Assembly (NCBI GenBank): GCA_017163975.1
Contig: JAFFSR010000227.1
Span: 3,968,001-4,032,000, forward strand
DNA: 64,000 nt
Reading direction: 5' to 3'
Origin: Anastatus disparis
Taxonomy: Eukaryota; Arthropoda; Insecta; Hymenoptera; Eupelmidae
Position 1 is the stretch's first letter. Every line of letters begins with the position of its first letter. Below are positions 12,391-24,213 of the stretch, piece after piece. Position numbers and translations under genes: made by a program. The notes below the pieces were generated by a model, which had not been told where the DNA came from, made no database searches, and was given only the letters and a program-made list of their open reading frames with translations.

Positions 12391-14330
12391 TTACAGTAAA
12401 GGGAGAGGGAGAGGGGGAGTGGTATACACTGTACTCTATATCAATACACAGGCTATTTCGTTTGAAAATGTGGCTGGTAACTATAGCTTAGTTGCTAGAT
12501 CTCAGTTACAAATCGAATTTCCCCTCTTTGGAGCTCTCTTGTCTATCTGCAAGTTAGTGGCGAGAGAGAAACGCTCTCTCCTCGCGCGCGTCAATGCAAC
12601 TATATTGCGAGTACGGAATGCTCAATTCACAAAGTTAACTTGCGAGGGCAGAGAAAGATACTATTGAAATATGTGACAATGTTCGATATGTACTAATCAA
12701 AATGTGGACGTAAAGGTTATATAAGAGCTGTGGAAAAGTATTTGACTTCTTCTTTTCTTTATTTCCGTATTTTAATCTTTTTTTTTTCTTTAAATCAGAA
12801 AAGTCCAAGGGCGGATGAAGCAAAAATTATATTCTATGCTCGTACACTTGAACGGTTCTTCGTAAGAAAGTTTGTGATAAAAAAAAGAGAGAAGTTCGGT
12901 AAGGTTTAAAGGAGTTGAGCCAAGTTTCAATATGCAAATTATTTTGTACTTTTTTAATCAATTTCAAAGTCGCTTTGCAACTTTCAAGATTGAAATAGTA
13001 CGGCGCACTTTTTAAATCTTCGGGGGGCTATAATTTTAAATATTATTTTCAGTAAAAGGTGGAGAATAAAAGTTGTCAATATGTGCAACCTTTTACAATG
13101 ATTGGGAAAGTTTTAAAAATTTTAAAAATAAGTGACAATATTAAGGGCATCTTAAACTAAATAATAGTAACTATTATTGTATTATGTATGTAAGTCAATA
13201 ATCATAGAGGAAAATTTATGGAAAAAAGTAGATATGGTATTTTTATATTTATATAGTTATTTAAAAATTTTTGTTGAGTTATTTCTTCAATTGAATTTTT
13301 TAAATTAAAAAATCTCAATTAGGCGATTCTTAAAATGTATCGATAAAACTGACCCCTCTCACTCATCATATCTTTTCAATTGTTAATTAATATGGTAAAA
13401 AAATAAGTTTTGGCATTTATTCTAAATTAAATATTATAACACTTTTTGCATTCAAAAATTTTATCATTTATTTTTAGTTTTGTAATTAAAAAAAAAATCT
13501 TTTTAGTCTATCATTCAAGTTTCCTTTTTCGTATTAATTTTCACTGAGAAATTCAATTAAGTAAGTTGACACGACGTGTAAGAAATTTATAATTTCCAGC
13601 TATAAATATGTTACTAAAAAAATTTTAAATAAAATATTAATAAAACTTGTTGTATAAAACCGAGTGGTCAACTTGAAGTATTAAATATTTTTTTTTGTTT
13701 CTAGATTACAAAATCAAACGAAAAGAAGTTATAAGGCAATTAAACTTCAATTTTAAAGTTTAAATGTTAAATCTAATATACATAATGTTTTATACATCGA
13801 AACCCACTCGTGGAAAAGTGATAACTGCTCCAAAATAGCTTTAAAATTTCTTGTGAAACAACTTTTCAAATTAACAGCTCTATTTTTCTAAATAACTATA
13901 ACAGAAAAATTTAGCTAACAATGGAAAAGCTACTATAAAACTTTGTAACCACCTTAATTAATGTGAGAATGATTCAAAACTTTAATTGCTAATATTATTT
14001 TCATTGTTTCAAGGATATAATTTTATCAAAAATATCTATAATAACTTAAAAAAAAACATCGAAATCACTAACTGTAAAACTACAGTACTTCAATTTTCAA
14101 ACTGGTTCTAATCTATGCCAGAAGAAGTTACAAAAATAAATTAAAGTAATTAGAATAAATTATTGAACGACGTGAACCAATTAACAAGAAATAAAATTTA
14201 ACGCGACAAAATGGAAATTTTAATCAAGCTCAGTAAAAAAGAAGATGAGGAATTTAAAAATCTTAAAAACAACCATTATAACAAGTGCCTTCTATTTAGC
14301 ATAACCGTTATTAAACAAATAAATTATCAT
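12391..14330. other. Short complex block, then AT-rich DNA
   Basis: 12400-12660 is visibly less AT-rich and holds a GA/CT inverted motif around 12560-12580. An 82-codon frame (12419-12667) there shows no domain, and its first codon is GTG rather than ATG. 12680-14330 is AT-rich with no recognisable feature. Confidence 0.45.
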
Positions 14331-17300
14331 AAGCACACACTCATTCAAAAGTTCTCATGCACGCGTGCAAGTACAGAGCGGTAAATATTTATCAAGGCGC
14401 ACTTCTAAATAGTCATTTACAGAGAATCCTTACGAAGGGAAGAAAGGGGGGAGTATACTATAGCCCAACATGTATATATATCTGTTAGAAACGTTTGGCC
14501 TTTGAAGCATATAAACTATACATAGACACTATGATATAATCCACGTATATAGAGATTCTCACAAAGCATATAGTTACAGCTGCATAAGACTATACACGAG
14601 CTTTTGTTACATAGCCTATATACAGTCTCTGCATAATTTGGCACTTTTGTATATATATATATATATACATCTATCGTATTAAGAGGTTCGTGTGGTTTTG
14701 AGCGTGTGTGTGTGCCCTATCTCTATCTTGTAGTACCATTTGTGCAAATACGCTACTTTCACCAGCTCGAATTACTTGAACGTGTGTATGCATGTATATA
14801 CAGATACAAATTTTTACTTAGCTATACGAAGGCATTATACATGCTACGGTATTTTTTAATGCATGGTAAAACTTAACTCTTAACGATGGATTTTCTTTGA
14901 TCTTTTGTAGCACGATGTGGTAGCCTTGTCTTGCGGCTAGAGCATTCATATTCAAATTAACTTTTTGTATGCTAAATTTTAACGAACCATTATGTCTTAT
15001 GTGATCCTTGTAAGCGAGGCGCGTTTACTTTCAATGTTTCAAGATATTACGGCATGTTTTATTTTTTTTTTGCTTTTTAAATTGTTTTTAGATTGATATT
15101 GATCCCTATCATTATTTAATTAGGATTAGTTTATTGATCGAGCGTAGCGATTTCTAGAAAGTTATTGTTGTTAATATAATTAATTTTATAAAAGATGAAG
15201 CGCACTTCGTATACCTCGTTTTTGTAGTCTTATGATTTTGACATCTGCGTACAAAAACTACACAAATAAGAATCAATCGATGTAACGAAGTCGACTATGC
15301 AATATAATGATGTACAGAATTCAATAGAGGTTGGGTACGTATATTTAGAAAAATATATATTCTATTATAAAAAATTTCTTTTTATGGGATTTCCTTTAGC
15401 GAATCTTTGAAAATTTTAAAAAATTATTATTGATTCAGTAAATAGTATCAAAATAAGATAATTTAAGAAAAACAAGAATTTTTTAATAATTTAAAATTAA
15501 AATTTTAATCAAAAATAAAATTTTTAAAAAGATTGGCTGGAACATTTTATCAAGTAGTTCATTATTTTATTTTTGAACGCGAAAATATTCAAAGAAAAGT
15601 TTTAAAATAAACGAAATTTTAAAAAAAGTACTGCAGTTTACTTGTTGTTTTGTTTTGAAAAAATACGAGAACGTTTTACTAAAAGCAGATTTGCCTTTAC
15701 CGGCTCGAATATATACACAAATAAAAAGTATTTTTTAGTACGTAGTGCTGAAAATTCGTCGTTTTCTATGCAAAAAATGTAAAATATAATATTTTAGAGA
15801 ATTTTAAATATTTTACATTGATATCTTTTACTTTTTTTTTCAAATAGTCGTACGAAGATTTTTGTTTAATTTTCGTTTTTCATTGTTACGATAAAATTTC
15901 GTAAAAGAATATTTTTTTCGTAAAATATTTATTGTACATATTTACAGAGTACATTTGTAAAAGATTTTATTTGGTTAATCAGCTGACAAAAACAGAACAC
16001 AAGAAATTAATTTACCTTCGTAAAAAAATGAAGATGATAAAATTCATTTATATAAACTGGTTACATCAAATCGATATCAGAGTTAGAAAAGAAAAGAAGA
16101 TTAATCAAACAGAAAAACATCCGAGCGATAAGTGAATCGATCTAAAAGTATTACGCGCAAGATGATAAAATGTCACGGTACTCTTCTCGGATGAAAAAAA
16201 TAACATCTTTCAAGCATTTTCCATCCGGTCACTTACGGCAAAATCACTAGATCATTTTCTTTATTCTCCTCTTTCATTCTTACCGTTTTACGCTCGGCGT
16301 ACTAACACAGGATGACATAAGCTATATCCAGAACGCTACTATTTCTCAACTCTGTAGAGATGATAAGAGAAAAAAAAAGAAGATGGAAAGAGAAGAGAAA
16401 AAATTCATATTAACCCTTGAATTCCACATGATCACCCTTTAGGGAATTTCCGGCAATTTTCTCTTTTCTTCTCTCGGTGAGCTTGACATATACATCGCTG
16501 ATGGTTAGTATAAATGTAAAAAAAAAAGGTTAGTCTACGCACCGACATTATTACAAACGCTCTGGGCTGTTGAGAAAAAAAAGAACTACCTTGATCCTTT
16601 ACTTTTTAACGCCTAGCTAATTTTCTTCGCCGAGAGTAGAATTTCAACAATTTTACAGTGCTAACGAATCGCCCTGGAATGCCGGTGCTAAAAAGTCAGA
16701 CTATACGGGGTATAGTGATAAAAGTAGTATGTTTCGAATGCTGAATAGAAGTTTTAAATTTTAAAAATTCAACGAAGAAAATTTCATTGTTGTGAAATTT
16801 TAATAATAACTGATTAAATTTTTATTAACTTTTATTTACGATGTAACTTGATTAATATTACGTAAATTTAATTAAGAAAAATATTAATTTCTCATTTTAT
16901 CACTAAGAAAGCGCAACAACATCTTATCGCAGCAAGGTTACATCTACTTTGATGCTTGCTTATACTTTGATATTTCATAAATTATGCTTTACTTAGCAAT
17001 TATGAAATAAATTAATGAAGAAAATTTTAATAATAAATGTTAAATACAAAGTAAGTCTCGTTTGCAAATTTACTAAACAAATTTAAATAAAAATTAGTTT
17101 TTAAGAGGAAACAAATTTTTTCCTTGTATATCAGCACATTAGAGTATGCGTTCATCGATTTTAATATTACATTTTTTGTTTGTCTTCGTATTTGTTTTTG
17201 TCATCAATGTAGATAAAAATAATTCCTAATAATATTTGATGATCACAGTAATTATGCAAATTAAAAGTATACGAAACATCATATCTAACGTTATGCCAAA

Positions 17301-17690
17301 CCTACCTAATTTGCGTGCATGTAAATTAATTAATCAAATACATATTAACGTATCCCAAACATCCATATGAAATAATTATAATATTTCAAAATTATTCCAA
17401 AATTTTCGAGCGTCAATCGTTGCATGCATTTGCTCCAACTATTTTGTAAAATTTAAAAAAACACGTGTATGTTATGGAAATCGCGTAAATTAATTCAAGA
17501 GAAAATTAAAAAAAGGTAGTTTTTATTTTTGGATCCAGAATAATTGACATTATATTCGAAAAATTTGAATGATATAAAAAAATTAAAAATGATCAACAAT
17601 ATAAATTTCTAAAATATAAAATAAGTATGGGCAATCATTGTATTTATCCGCATAAATCAGATTATGGTATTAAACCTAAACCTAAAATGT
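14331..17690. other. Complex block then AT-rich DNA
   Basis: 14340-14960 contains many TATATA words, a TG repeat (about 14705-14713) and TATATATATATATATA near 14650, without a usable frame. 16140-16730 is another moderately complex stretch with poly-A tracts. The 67-codon frame at 15932-16135 is Lys/Ile-rich and not convincing. Confidence 0.45.
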
Positions 17691-20600
17691 TTGAATTGAC
17701 ATAGTACGCAGATACACGTGTCCAGTCACGTTTGGGACGCGTGAGAGATGCAACACACGCTTAGCACATTGCACTGAGACACCAAAGTACTTCAATTAGT
17801 AAGCTTAGCCTTAGCATTGCTTGCACCTCTGCAACGCATACGGTTACATTAATCTATAGAAATCTACCAATTGGATCGAGGAAGCGTTCACAAAAGCACT
17901 GCCGAGATTATACAGAAACGGATTGTACGTAAGATGGTAAAATCCTGTTCGTTCAATTATTGTCTCTGATGAAAAGTTTAACATAAGAAGTAAAGCGAAA
18001 ATGGAAAATTCTTTAGTTATATCGTATAGTCTAAACGTAGTGAGAATTGGATTAAAAACCTAAAACTTTTAAGATGCAACTTTTTTATGGTTATATTGTT
18101 CCATTATCATACACATACGCAAACACGTACACACACACATACAAACACTCATCCGCATACACACATGCACGAGAACACACACTCACACATTTACACAAAG
18201 AGAATGAAAGGGAAATACCTAATAACGAAGTTATCCAATGTTCAAGTCCATTTGAAAATCCCTCTATTACACTCTCTCTCCCTCATCGTCATTTTAGTCT
18301 AATTAGCGTTATACAGAGCTATTTCGTTCTCTCTGCTCTAATCTCCTAAGTCGAACTTTAACGCGTTGTGCGGTGGTTTAGCAAATGATGCAGGCTATAG
18401 TTACAAAATCCTGATTGCCTGGCTATATATAGAGAAATCTCTCTATTATTTGAGCTTTTCGACTAAAGCTTTTTCCCTTCTCTCTCTCTCTCTCTGTGTG
18501 TTAATCGAATGTATATATAGTTTAGAGCGTTTAATGCTACGGTAAAGCTTTGTACGCATAATTATTTTTCGGACTAATACGAGAACCCTGTGCTTTGTTA
18601 GTTTGCTTGTTATTGGAAACGTTAGTAGGAGATTGGGATATTAACGATAATTAATTAACTTGTTATTTTTATTAATAATTAATTAAGCTAATGAAAATTA
18701 ATCGTCTTATTTTTTACTTTTTTAATCTTATTTTTACTTACAGATATTCTTTAAAATCCTTATTCATGAACAATTTCCATTTTTTTAACGATATACTAAT
18801 TAGTGGCAGTATTTGCTACTTTTCTTCAATTATAATAATGAAGTAAACATTGCATCATACACAACGGTAATTATCAATACATACGTTCCTATTTATAAAT
18901 TATCCATAAAAGTACTTTATTCTTTTATAATGTCTTCTTATAACAGTGGAGTATCAACGCTTAATTATTGATGTTATTTTTTGCAATAAGTTTACGAATA
19001 AACTTATTAATTATTTTTAATTTTATACGTTTGATGATATTTTATATAAGTGAGATAACATGTAAATTATGAAGTTGTACTTTTAAAGAATGAACACATT
19101 ATCAGATGGAAAAGCATACCTAAGTGAATTAATTTAAATTTTTTCAATACTCCAACAAAAACAGTCGTAATGACTGTTAAAGCTTTCGTTAAAAATTCGC
19201 TCTGGTAGGGTTAAAAAAGCAAGCTTGTAAAGAGCATAAAAACAAAGAGTTCCTATGGTATTTAACGCGACATTCTCGACAATTTTACCGAGCAACAAAT
19301 TAAATTAGCAAAAAAAAAAAGAAAATAATGCGAGCTAAAAGTGGTACGCATCACACTATTCTCAATTATTCATCGGCATTTTCCAGCAGTAAACTGACGG
19401 GATTTTTCAATTCTCCATCGTCAAAGAGAACGCATAAACTCTCGAGCATACATCTCTCTGCGCTTTTTTTTTTTTTGTATTTTTTAAAACTCCCTAAAAA
19501 TCTCTCTGTCTCTCGGACACGGTAATACCGTTAATTAATAGATGACGCTCGCACGTACAGCTTTCCTGTATGGCTACTGAATAATGCATCGAACAGTATA
19601 ACAGTAGCGGTACAGTACAATGCGAGTGTAAGCACGTACTCTCCCTCTCTCTCTTTGTATTGACAAGCATGGTCCGAAACTGCATCTCAAGCTATCTAGG
19701 ATATAGCCAAGAGCAGCTTAATGTAATTAGATGATAGACGGCTGTGTTCCTAAGCTGCTCTTGCATACTAAGAAATCTAAGCATTTTCTTTAAATAAAAA
19801 TGCTTTAAGAAGATTTCTTTTTTTATCAGCACTTCGAAGCGGAGAGATACTTTTTTATAGAGTCGATGCGGTTTTAAAGTGGCAATATAAAATTATTTTA
19901 AAACGGAACATGCCTCATGAAAATAATTTCATTTTCAATGTCAATTATACTATTTTTTAAAATAATTACTTTTATGAAAAATATAAAAGTTATCCTGCTT
20001 TAACATAAACGTTGTTTTTATTTATTGTAAGAAATCAAAAAGTAATAAAGATTTTGTTTTATTTTTAATATTTGTTAAAAAATCACAAAAACTTCAACAC
20101 GAAAATTCTAATTTTAAAAACTAATGAATAAAAATGATAAATAATTAGTACCCAAATTAATCTCTAATTGTTATGAATAAGAAGTATTTATACAAAAACA
20201 AAAAGTTTAATAAAAAATTTTTAAAAAGTAGGCAATTGAAAATGCATCGATGCCGCATTTTTAACATTTTCATACGTCCTTGTTAAATTTATAAAAAACA
20301 TCGGTTAGATTTCAAAATTTATTTTACATAACAAGGAGCTTATAGTTAATAAGTACTAGAACGTAAAATTACCTATTATTGTTAAGAATAATTCTAAGAT
20401 GACAAAGCAATTTGAGAGTAACGAAGTTGGCCGGAAAATGCTATAATATATAAGATTAAAATAAAAATTAAATTAACTATAATTTGGTGTTTTCATAGTT
20501 CGAAGAAGAACGCATAAGTCAGAATAAATAAATTTTTCTTTCATTTCCTAAGAAGTTCTTAGCATCTGATTTATTTTTAAACTTTAATTAACAAATTTAA

Positions 20601-20930
20601 AAGTTAATTAAATGATACTCTATACAATTAAACATATTTTGTTCAAAAACCATTGAGAAGTATTGAAAATTTAAAAATTTATTGCGACTTTCAAAGAAAA
20701 AAATGACATTTATGACCATATACTTTGATAAAAAATAAGATTTTCTTTTAAACTGAGATTATAGATTTTTTGTTATAGAAAAAAAGATTCTCCATGGTTT
20801 ATGAAATATAAATAATTATCATGAAATTTACTTAAATTGATACGATAAGGACATTAGCAAGCTTAAATCACAAATTTTTTTCTATTTTTATTATCTTCAT
20901 CGACCAAAAAATTAGCTCTTTTACATAATC
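17691..20930. other. Gene-free DNA with AC and CT simple repeats
   Basis: An imperfect AC-rich stretch at about 18110-18200 produces His/Thr-rich frames on + (18074-18349 and 18087-18302) that are microsatellite translations. A CT repeat lies at about 18479-18496. 19330-19760 is more complex and ends in the hairpin annotated separately. The rest is AT-rich. Confidence 0.55.
19708..19763. other. Hairpin with 13-bp perfect stem
   Basis: CAAGAGCAGCTTA (19708-19720) is exactly complementary to TAAGCTGCTCTTG (19751-19763) across a 30-nt loop. A structured RNA such as a pre-miRNA would fit the size, but the paired region barely extends beyond 13 bp and I do not recognise a known miRNA. Confidence 0.5.
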
Positions 20931-20934
20931 TTAA

Positions 20935-21003
20935 GTAGATGAGAATCAAATCCGGCCTGATAAATTGCGAATTTTGCGTGCTAGCACTTAAGCCACTGAA
21001 ATT
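20935..21003 (-). repeat. Possible decayed tRNA-like sequence
   Basis: On the minus strand, TGGCTTAAGTGCTAG resembles a Pol III A box. About 30 nt later GGATTTGATTCTC resembles a degraded B box. The arrangement is like a tRNA or tRNA-derived SINE head, but it is diverged from the SINE family found elsewhere in the window and lacks that family's body. Confidence 0.3.
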
Positions 21004-21079
21004 AAATAAAAAAAGTTAGTGATCAAATCGATGATTAAAATTAAAAATATAAATATCAGAAAAAACATTTTCCCCGACA

Positions 21080-21290
21080 TAGTGAGCAAAAACCGATTTT
21101 CGGCGCCTGTTTTGCTCACGCTAAAAGAGTTATTTCGCTCACTAGTAAAGGAATGTGATATTTTGCTGACGTAAAACAGGCACCAAAAATCGGATTCCGC
21201 TCACTTTGTTTGGAAAAATTCTATACCCCGCACGTGAGGGAATGACCTATTTTGCTCACTAGTAGAATAATGTACTATTTTCCTCATTAC
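21080..21290. repeat. Fold-back repeat with internal direct repeats
   Basis: The arms 21080-21120 and 21163-21207 are imperfect inverted repeats of about 40 bp, sharing AGTGAGC, CCGATTTT and GCCTGTTTT. A motif GCTCACTAGTA occurs twice (about 21137 and 21254), each followed by AATGTGATATTTT or AATGTACTATTTT, which gives a direct repeat of about 115 bp. The sequence is less AT-rich than its flanks. It may be a MITE-like non-autonomous element; no reading frame is present. Confidence 0.65.
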
Positions 21291-21299
21291 AGAGCTCCA

Positions 21300-23698
21300 A
21301 TTAACTACGATCCTATGCACACAGGCCACGTTAATAAGGTTCCGAACTGTAACTTCTCAAATTAAAGTTTAAGTAGAAAGCTCTTTAATTCGAAGTTTCT
21401 AAGTTTTGTTCATGATGTAAAATCATGTTTAACTGTTATGCGCAAACTAATTTTATTACATCAAGGTATAAAATTTTTCTTAAAATATGTCTTAAAACAA
21501 AATTTACTTTTAAAACTAAATAATTCTTTCACATTATTTTTCATCGATCAAAATGACCTTTTTAATATTATCGTAAATTAAAATTATTGATAAATAAAAA
21601 TTGAGGATTTTCAAAAAATTTGTAATTTTTAATATTAGATACAAGACAAGATCTTGAGCTAAAACCTAATGAAATGATGAATCCGAGAGTGCGGGTAGAC
21701 AAAAGACATCTTAGAAACACTCGACTCTATTGCTTTAACCCAGTAATCTCATTGAAAAAGCAGAAGACAGGTTGATGCTTTGAAGCCCTTTCCAGTGCCA
21801 TAGAGCATGATTTGCATCCTCCTCCTCCTCTTCTTGGCGTACTGCCCAAGCGCATCAGTTTTGCCAGAGAGTAAGAAAGTATAATGCCGGATGAAGATGC
21901 GAAATAAAGAAGTAAATGGAAATTAAATGTATTCTCTGACTTCTCTTCTTTTTTACTCTTTTTTATTCCTTGAAAACTTGATTATTGTAAATTTCAACAT
22001 CCGATGAAGCTTTTACATACGACAAGAAAGAAAAAATATACAAAGAAGTTAGGAAAATACAACTTTTCTTAATCCTCTTTAGATCCATTAATGATTTGTA
22101 GTTATAAATCATCAATAACAACTTTATTAACTGTATCAATTTTGTTTTATTTATTTATACGTAAATTAATTACTACGAATGCAAAGATTTAAATTTTGTT
22201 AGAAATGAATCAAGAGATAATTAACGCATCACTGATCGATAAATTTAATAAAACTTGTGCTTTTAACATTTGTGTTTTACAACTAAAACTACGAGAAATT
22301 TTGAAAATTTATAGGATTGCTTTTGTTATCAGATTACAAGATTTTAATTCAATAAAGTGGTCGGTCTGGCTCGATTTGAAGAATATTTTGAAAAAAATAA
22401 AATGTTTTAAACTAGGTGGAACAATTAATTGCACTAAAACTCTTTCTCCCTCTGGAGAGACCATAGGGCGCATAACATATGATCGAACTTTGTGCGGTAA
22501 ACTCTATGAAAATATAAAGTTTTTGAAATATCGTTCGCTTAGATAAAAGCCACATTGATGTACGTTCGGTTTTGTAACGATGCGTTTTACAACTATACAA
22601 TTTACCAAATGCTTTCGTAAGTAAATTTAAGAATTTTCATTTTTTAAGTTAAACTAATGGTAAATATTGAATTTTCATGTGTAAAATTTAATAATTTATT
22701 TAGAATGTTAAAATTAAAAAACTGATTTTATTTTACAAATAATTTATACGTTCTTTTTCTAATAAATTTTACAATGTTTGGATTGATTTAGTTACAAACT
22801 AAAGAGAGTTCCATGAAGTTTAATTGAATTTTTTAACGTTAAAACAATTCAACTTCATCAAACTTTACATTAAAGCAATATGATTTTTTAAACTGTAAAG
22901 TATCCGCAGTAATTTGTATTGTTATAGTGCTGAGTGAAAAAGTTTTCACTTACAAGGAGAGTTTTTCACTTTTTAGTCGTAAATTTGCTTTTAACTTTAG
23001 GATATGTATTTTTATATAAAATTATAAAAAAAACTCGTGTGAAAAATTTACTATAACCAAATCGATGGAAATATTTTGAGCGACACATTAAGCATCGAGC
23101 GCCGAACTATTCCCATGAAGTCCAATGTAATTCAATGTTTCGCGGATACATTGCCTCAAGGCGAATCCCATGTTTGGCACATGTGTCGCGCGGATATCGT
23201 ATAATTAATAAGTTTTTTATCATTCGTCAAATTTTTCCGATGTATCGACAATGTTTTGGTCATGTATATATATATAAGCAGTGTTATTTTTCTTAGAAAC
23301 AATATTTGTGACTTTATTTATTTAAGTGTTTACAGTACCTCAAAAGTTTATAATATTATCAAAGTTTTGTTAAATAATTCGTTTGATTTGATTCTTCATT
23401 AAAATATTTATGCAAATATTTTGAGAAGAAATAATAAAATGTCAAATTCTGAAACTATTTTGTTTTATTTTAATTTTTTATTTTTAATAGCAATAATAAT
23501 TAATGGAATAATAAAAACTTAAAATTCTATTAGTTAATTTAAAAATCTATATTTAAAAAATTTCTATAAAGTAAATTCAAAATTGCTACAAAATGAATTT
23601 AAAATAAAGGAAATATATTGATATTTGTTAAAATGATTATTTTTTCTAACTTCAGTAACGCATTATTCTTCTAGTTATATTATTAAACTTGCTTGGGT
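21300..23698. other. AT-rich gene-free DNA
   Basis: A CCT/CTT-rich tract lies at 21819-21835. The longest frame (22196-22546, +, 116 codons) begins with TTG, carries no recognisable domain and has the composition expected by chance here. A short, more complex stretch at about 23080-23210 has no clear signal. Confidence 0.5.
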
Positions 23699-23890
23699 GA
23701 GATCGTCAGTGGCCCACTTGGTAGAGCGATGGATTTATAATCATGAGGTTCCGAGTTCGAATCCCGCGCTCGGCCGATTGATACGAGCACCACTGTACGT
23801 TACATGTGCTTTAATCATAAATACACTGATGACCTTCGTCGCTAATTAGTATCGAAATGATAGCATAAATACAGCGACGTTAAATAAAAT
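23699..23890 (+). mobile_element. tRNA-derived SINE, copy 2
   Basis: It starts GATCGTCAGTGGCCCACTTG. The A box is TGGCCCACTTGGT, and the B box GAGTTCGAATCCC spans about 23753-23765. The anticodon-loop position reads TTTATAA instead of the family's TTCATAA, so this copy has drifted. The body (CACCACTGTACGTTACATG) and the 3' end (ACAGCGACGTTAAATAAAA) match the other copies. It is followed directly by a second repeat shared with the 30.7 kb locus. Confidence 0.9.
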
Positions 23891-23929
23891 TTAAAAAAAC
23901 TTAAAATGTTTGGGTGTGGACTCCGTATT

Positions 23930-24056
23930 TTCTACATTTTTGTATTTTTTATTTAAATAAAACAACTTCCACTTCTCTACGTGAAATACTTCCTATGAAT
24001 ACCCACAAACTTTTAATTACAATGCAAGTACTTATTTATTAATAGTTTTTATTTTA
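23930..24056 (+). repeat. Dispersed repeat R2, copy 1
   Basis: About 125 bp that recurs in reverse orientation at 30678-30799. Shared words are AACTTCCACTTCTCTACGT, ATACTTCCTAT, AATACCCACAAA and GCAAGTACTTATTTATTAAT. It lies just beyond the 3' end of SINE copy 2, and the other copy lies beyond the 3' end of SINE copy 3. It may therefore be an extended tail of some SINE copies or part of a partner LINE. Confidence 0.8.
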
Positions 24057-24137
24057 TTAGACAGTTTCAATTCAATTTTCCCAAAACGTACTTTTTTGAG
24101 AAGCGCCTTTTTTTCTTGCTCAAAACAAGAAATAGTA

Positions 24138-24213
24138 CATTATTAACCTGGGGTGGAAAGGCTGGATTTACGTAACGAGAAGTTTACAGCCTTTACACCA
24201 GAGGTAAATAATG
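24138..24213. repeat. Imperfect hairpin with 27-nt arms
   Basis: The arms 24138-24164 and 24187-24213 match at 23 of 27 positions as an inverted repeat (TACCTCTGGTGTAAAGGCTG against AACCTGGGGTGGAAAGGCTG), with a 22-nt loop. Just upstream, AATAGTACATTATT matches the reverse complement of a motif beside the fold-back at 21.1 kb, which suggests a common repeat family. Confidence 0.7.

Noticed and set aside
18074..18349. His/Thr-rich frames in two phases
   Set aside because: Translations of an AC-rich simple repeat; two overlapping frames with equivalent repeats argue against coding.
22196..22546. 116-codon plus-strand frame
   Set aside because: It starts at TTG, has chance-like composition, no recognisable motif and no flanking exon signals.
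23699..23790. Functional tRNA gene
   Set aside because: A and B boxes are present but the acceptor stem does not close and a SINE body follows; the same applies to the other five copies.
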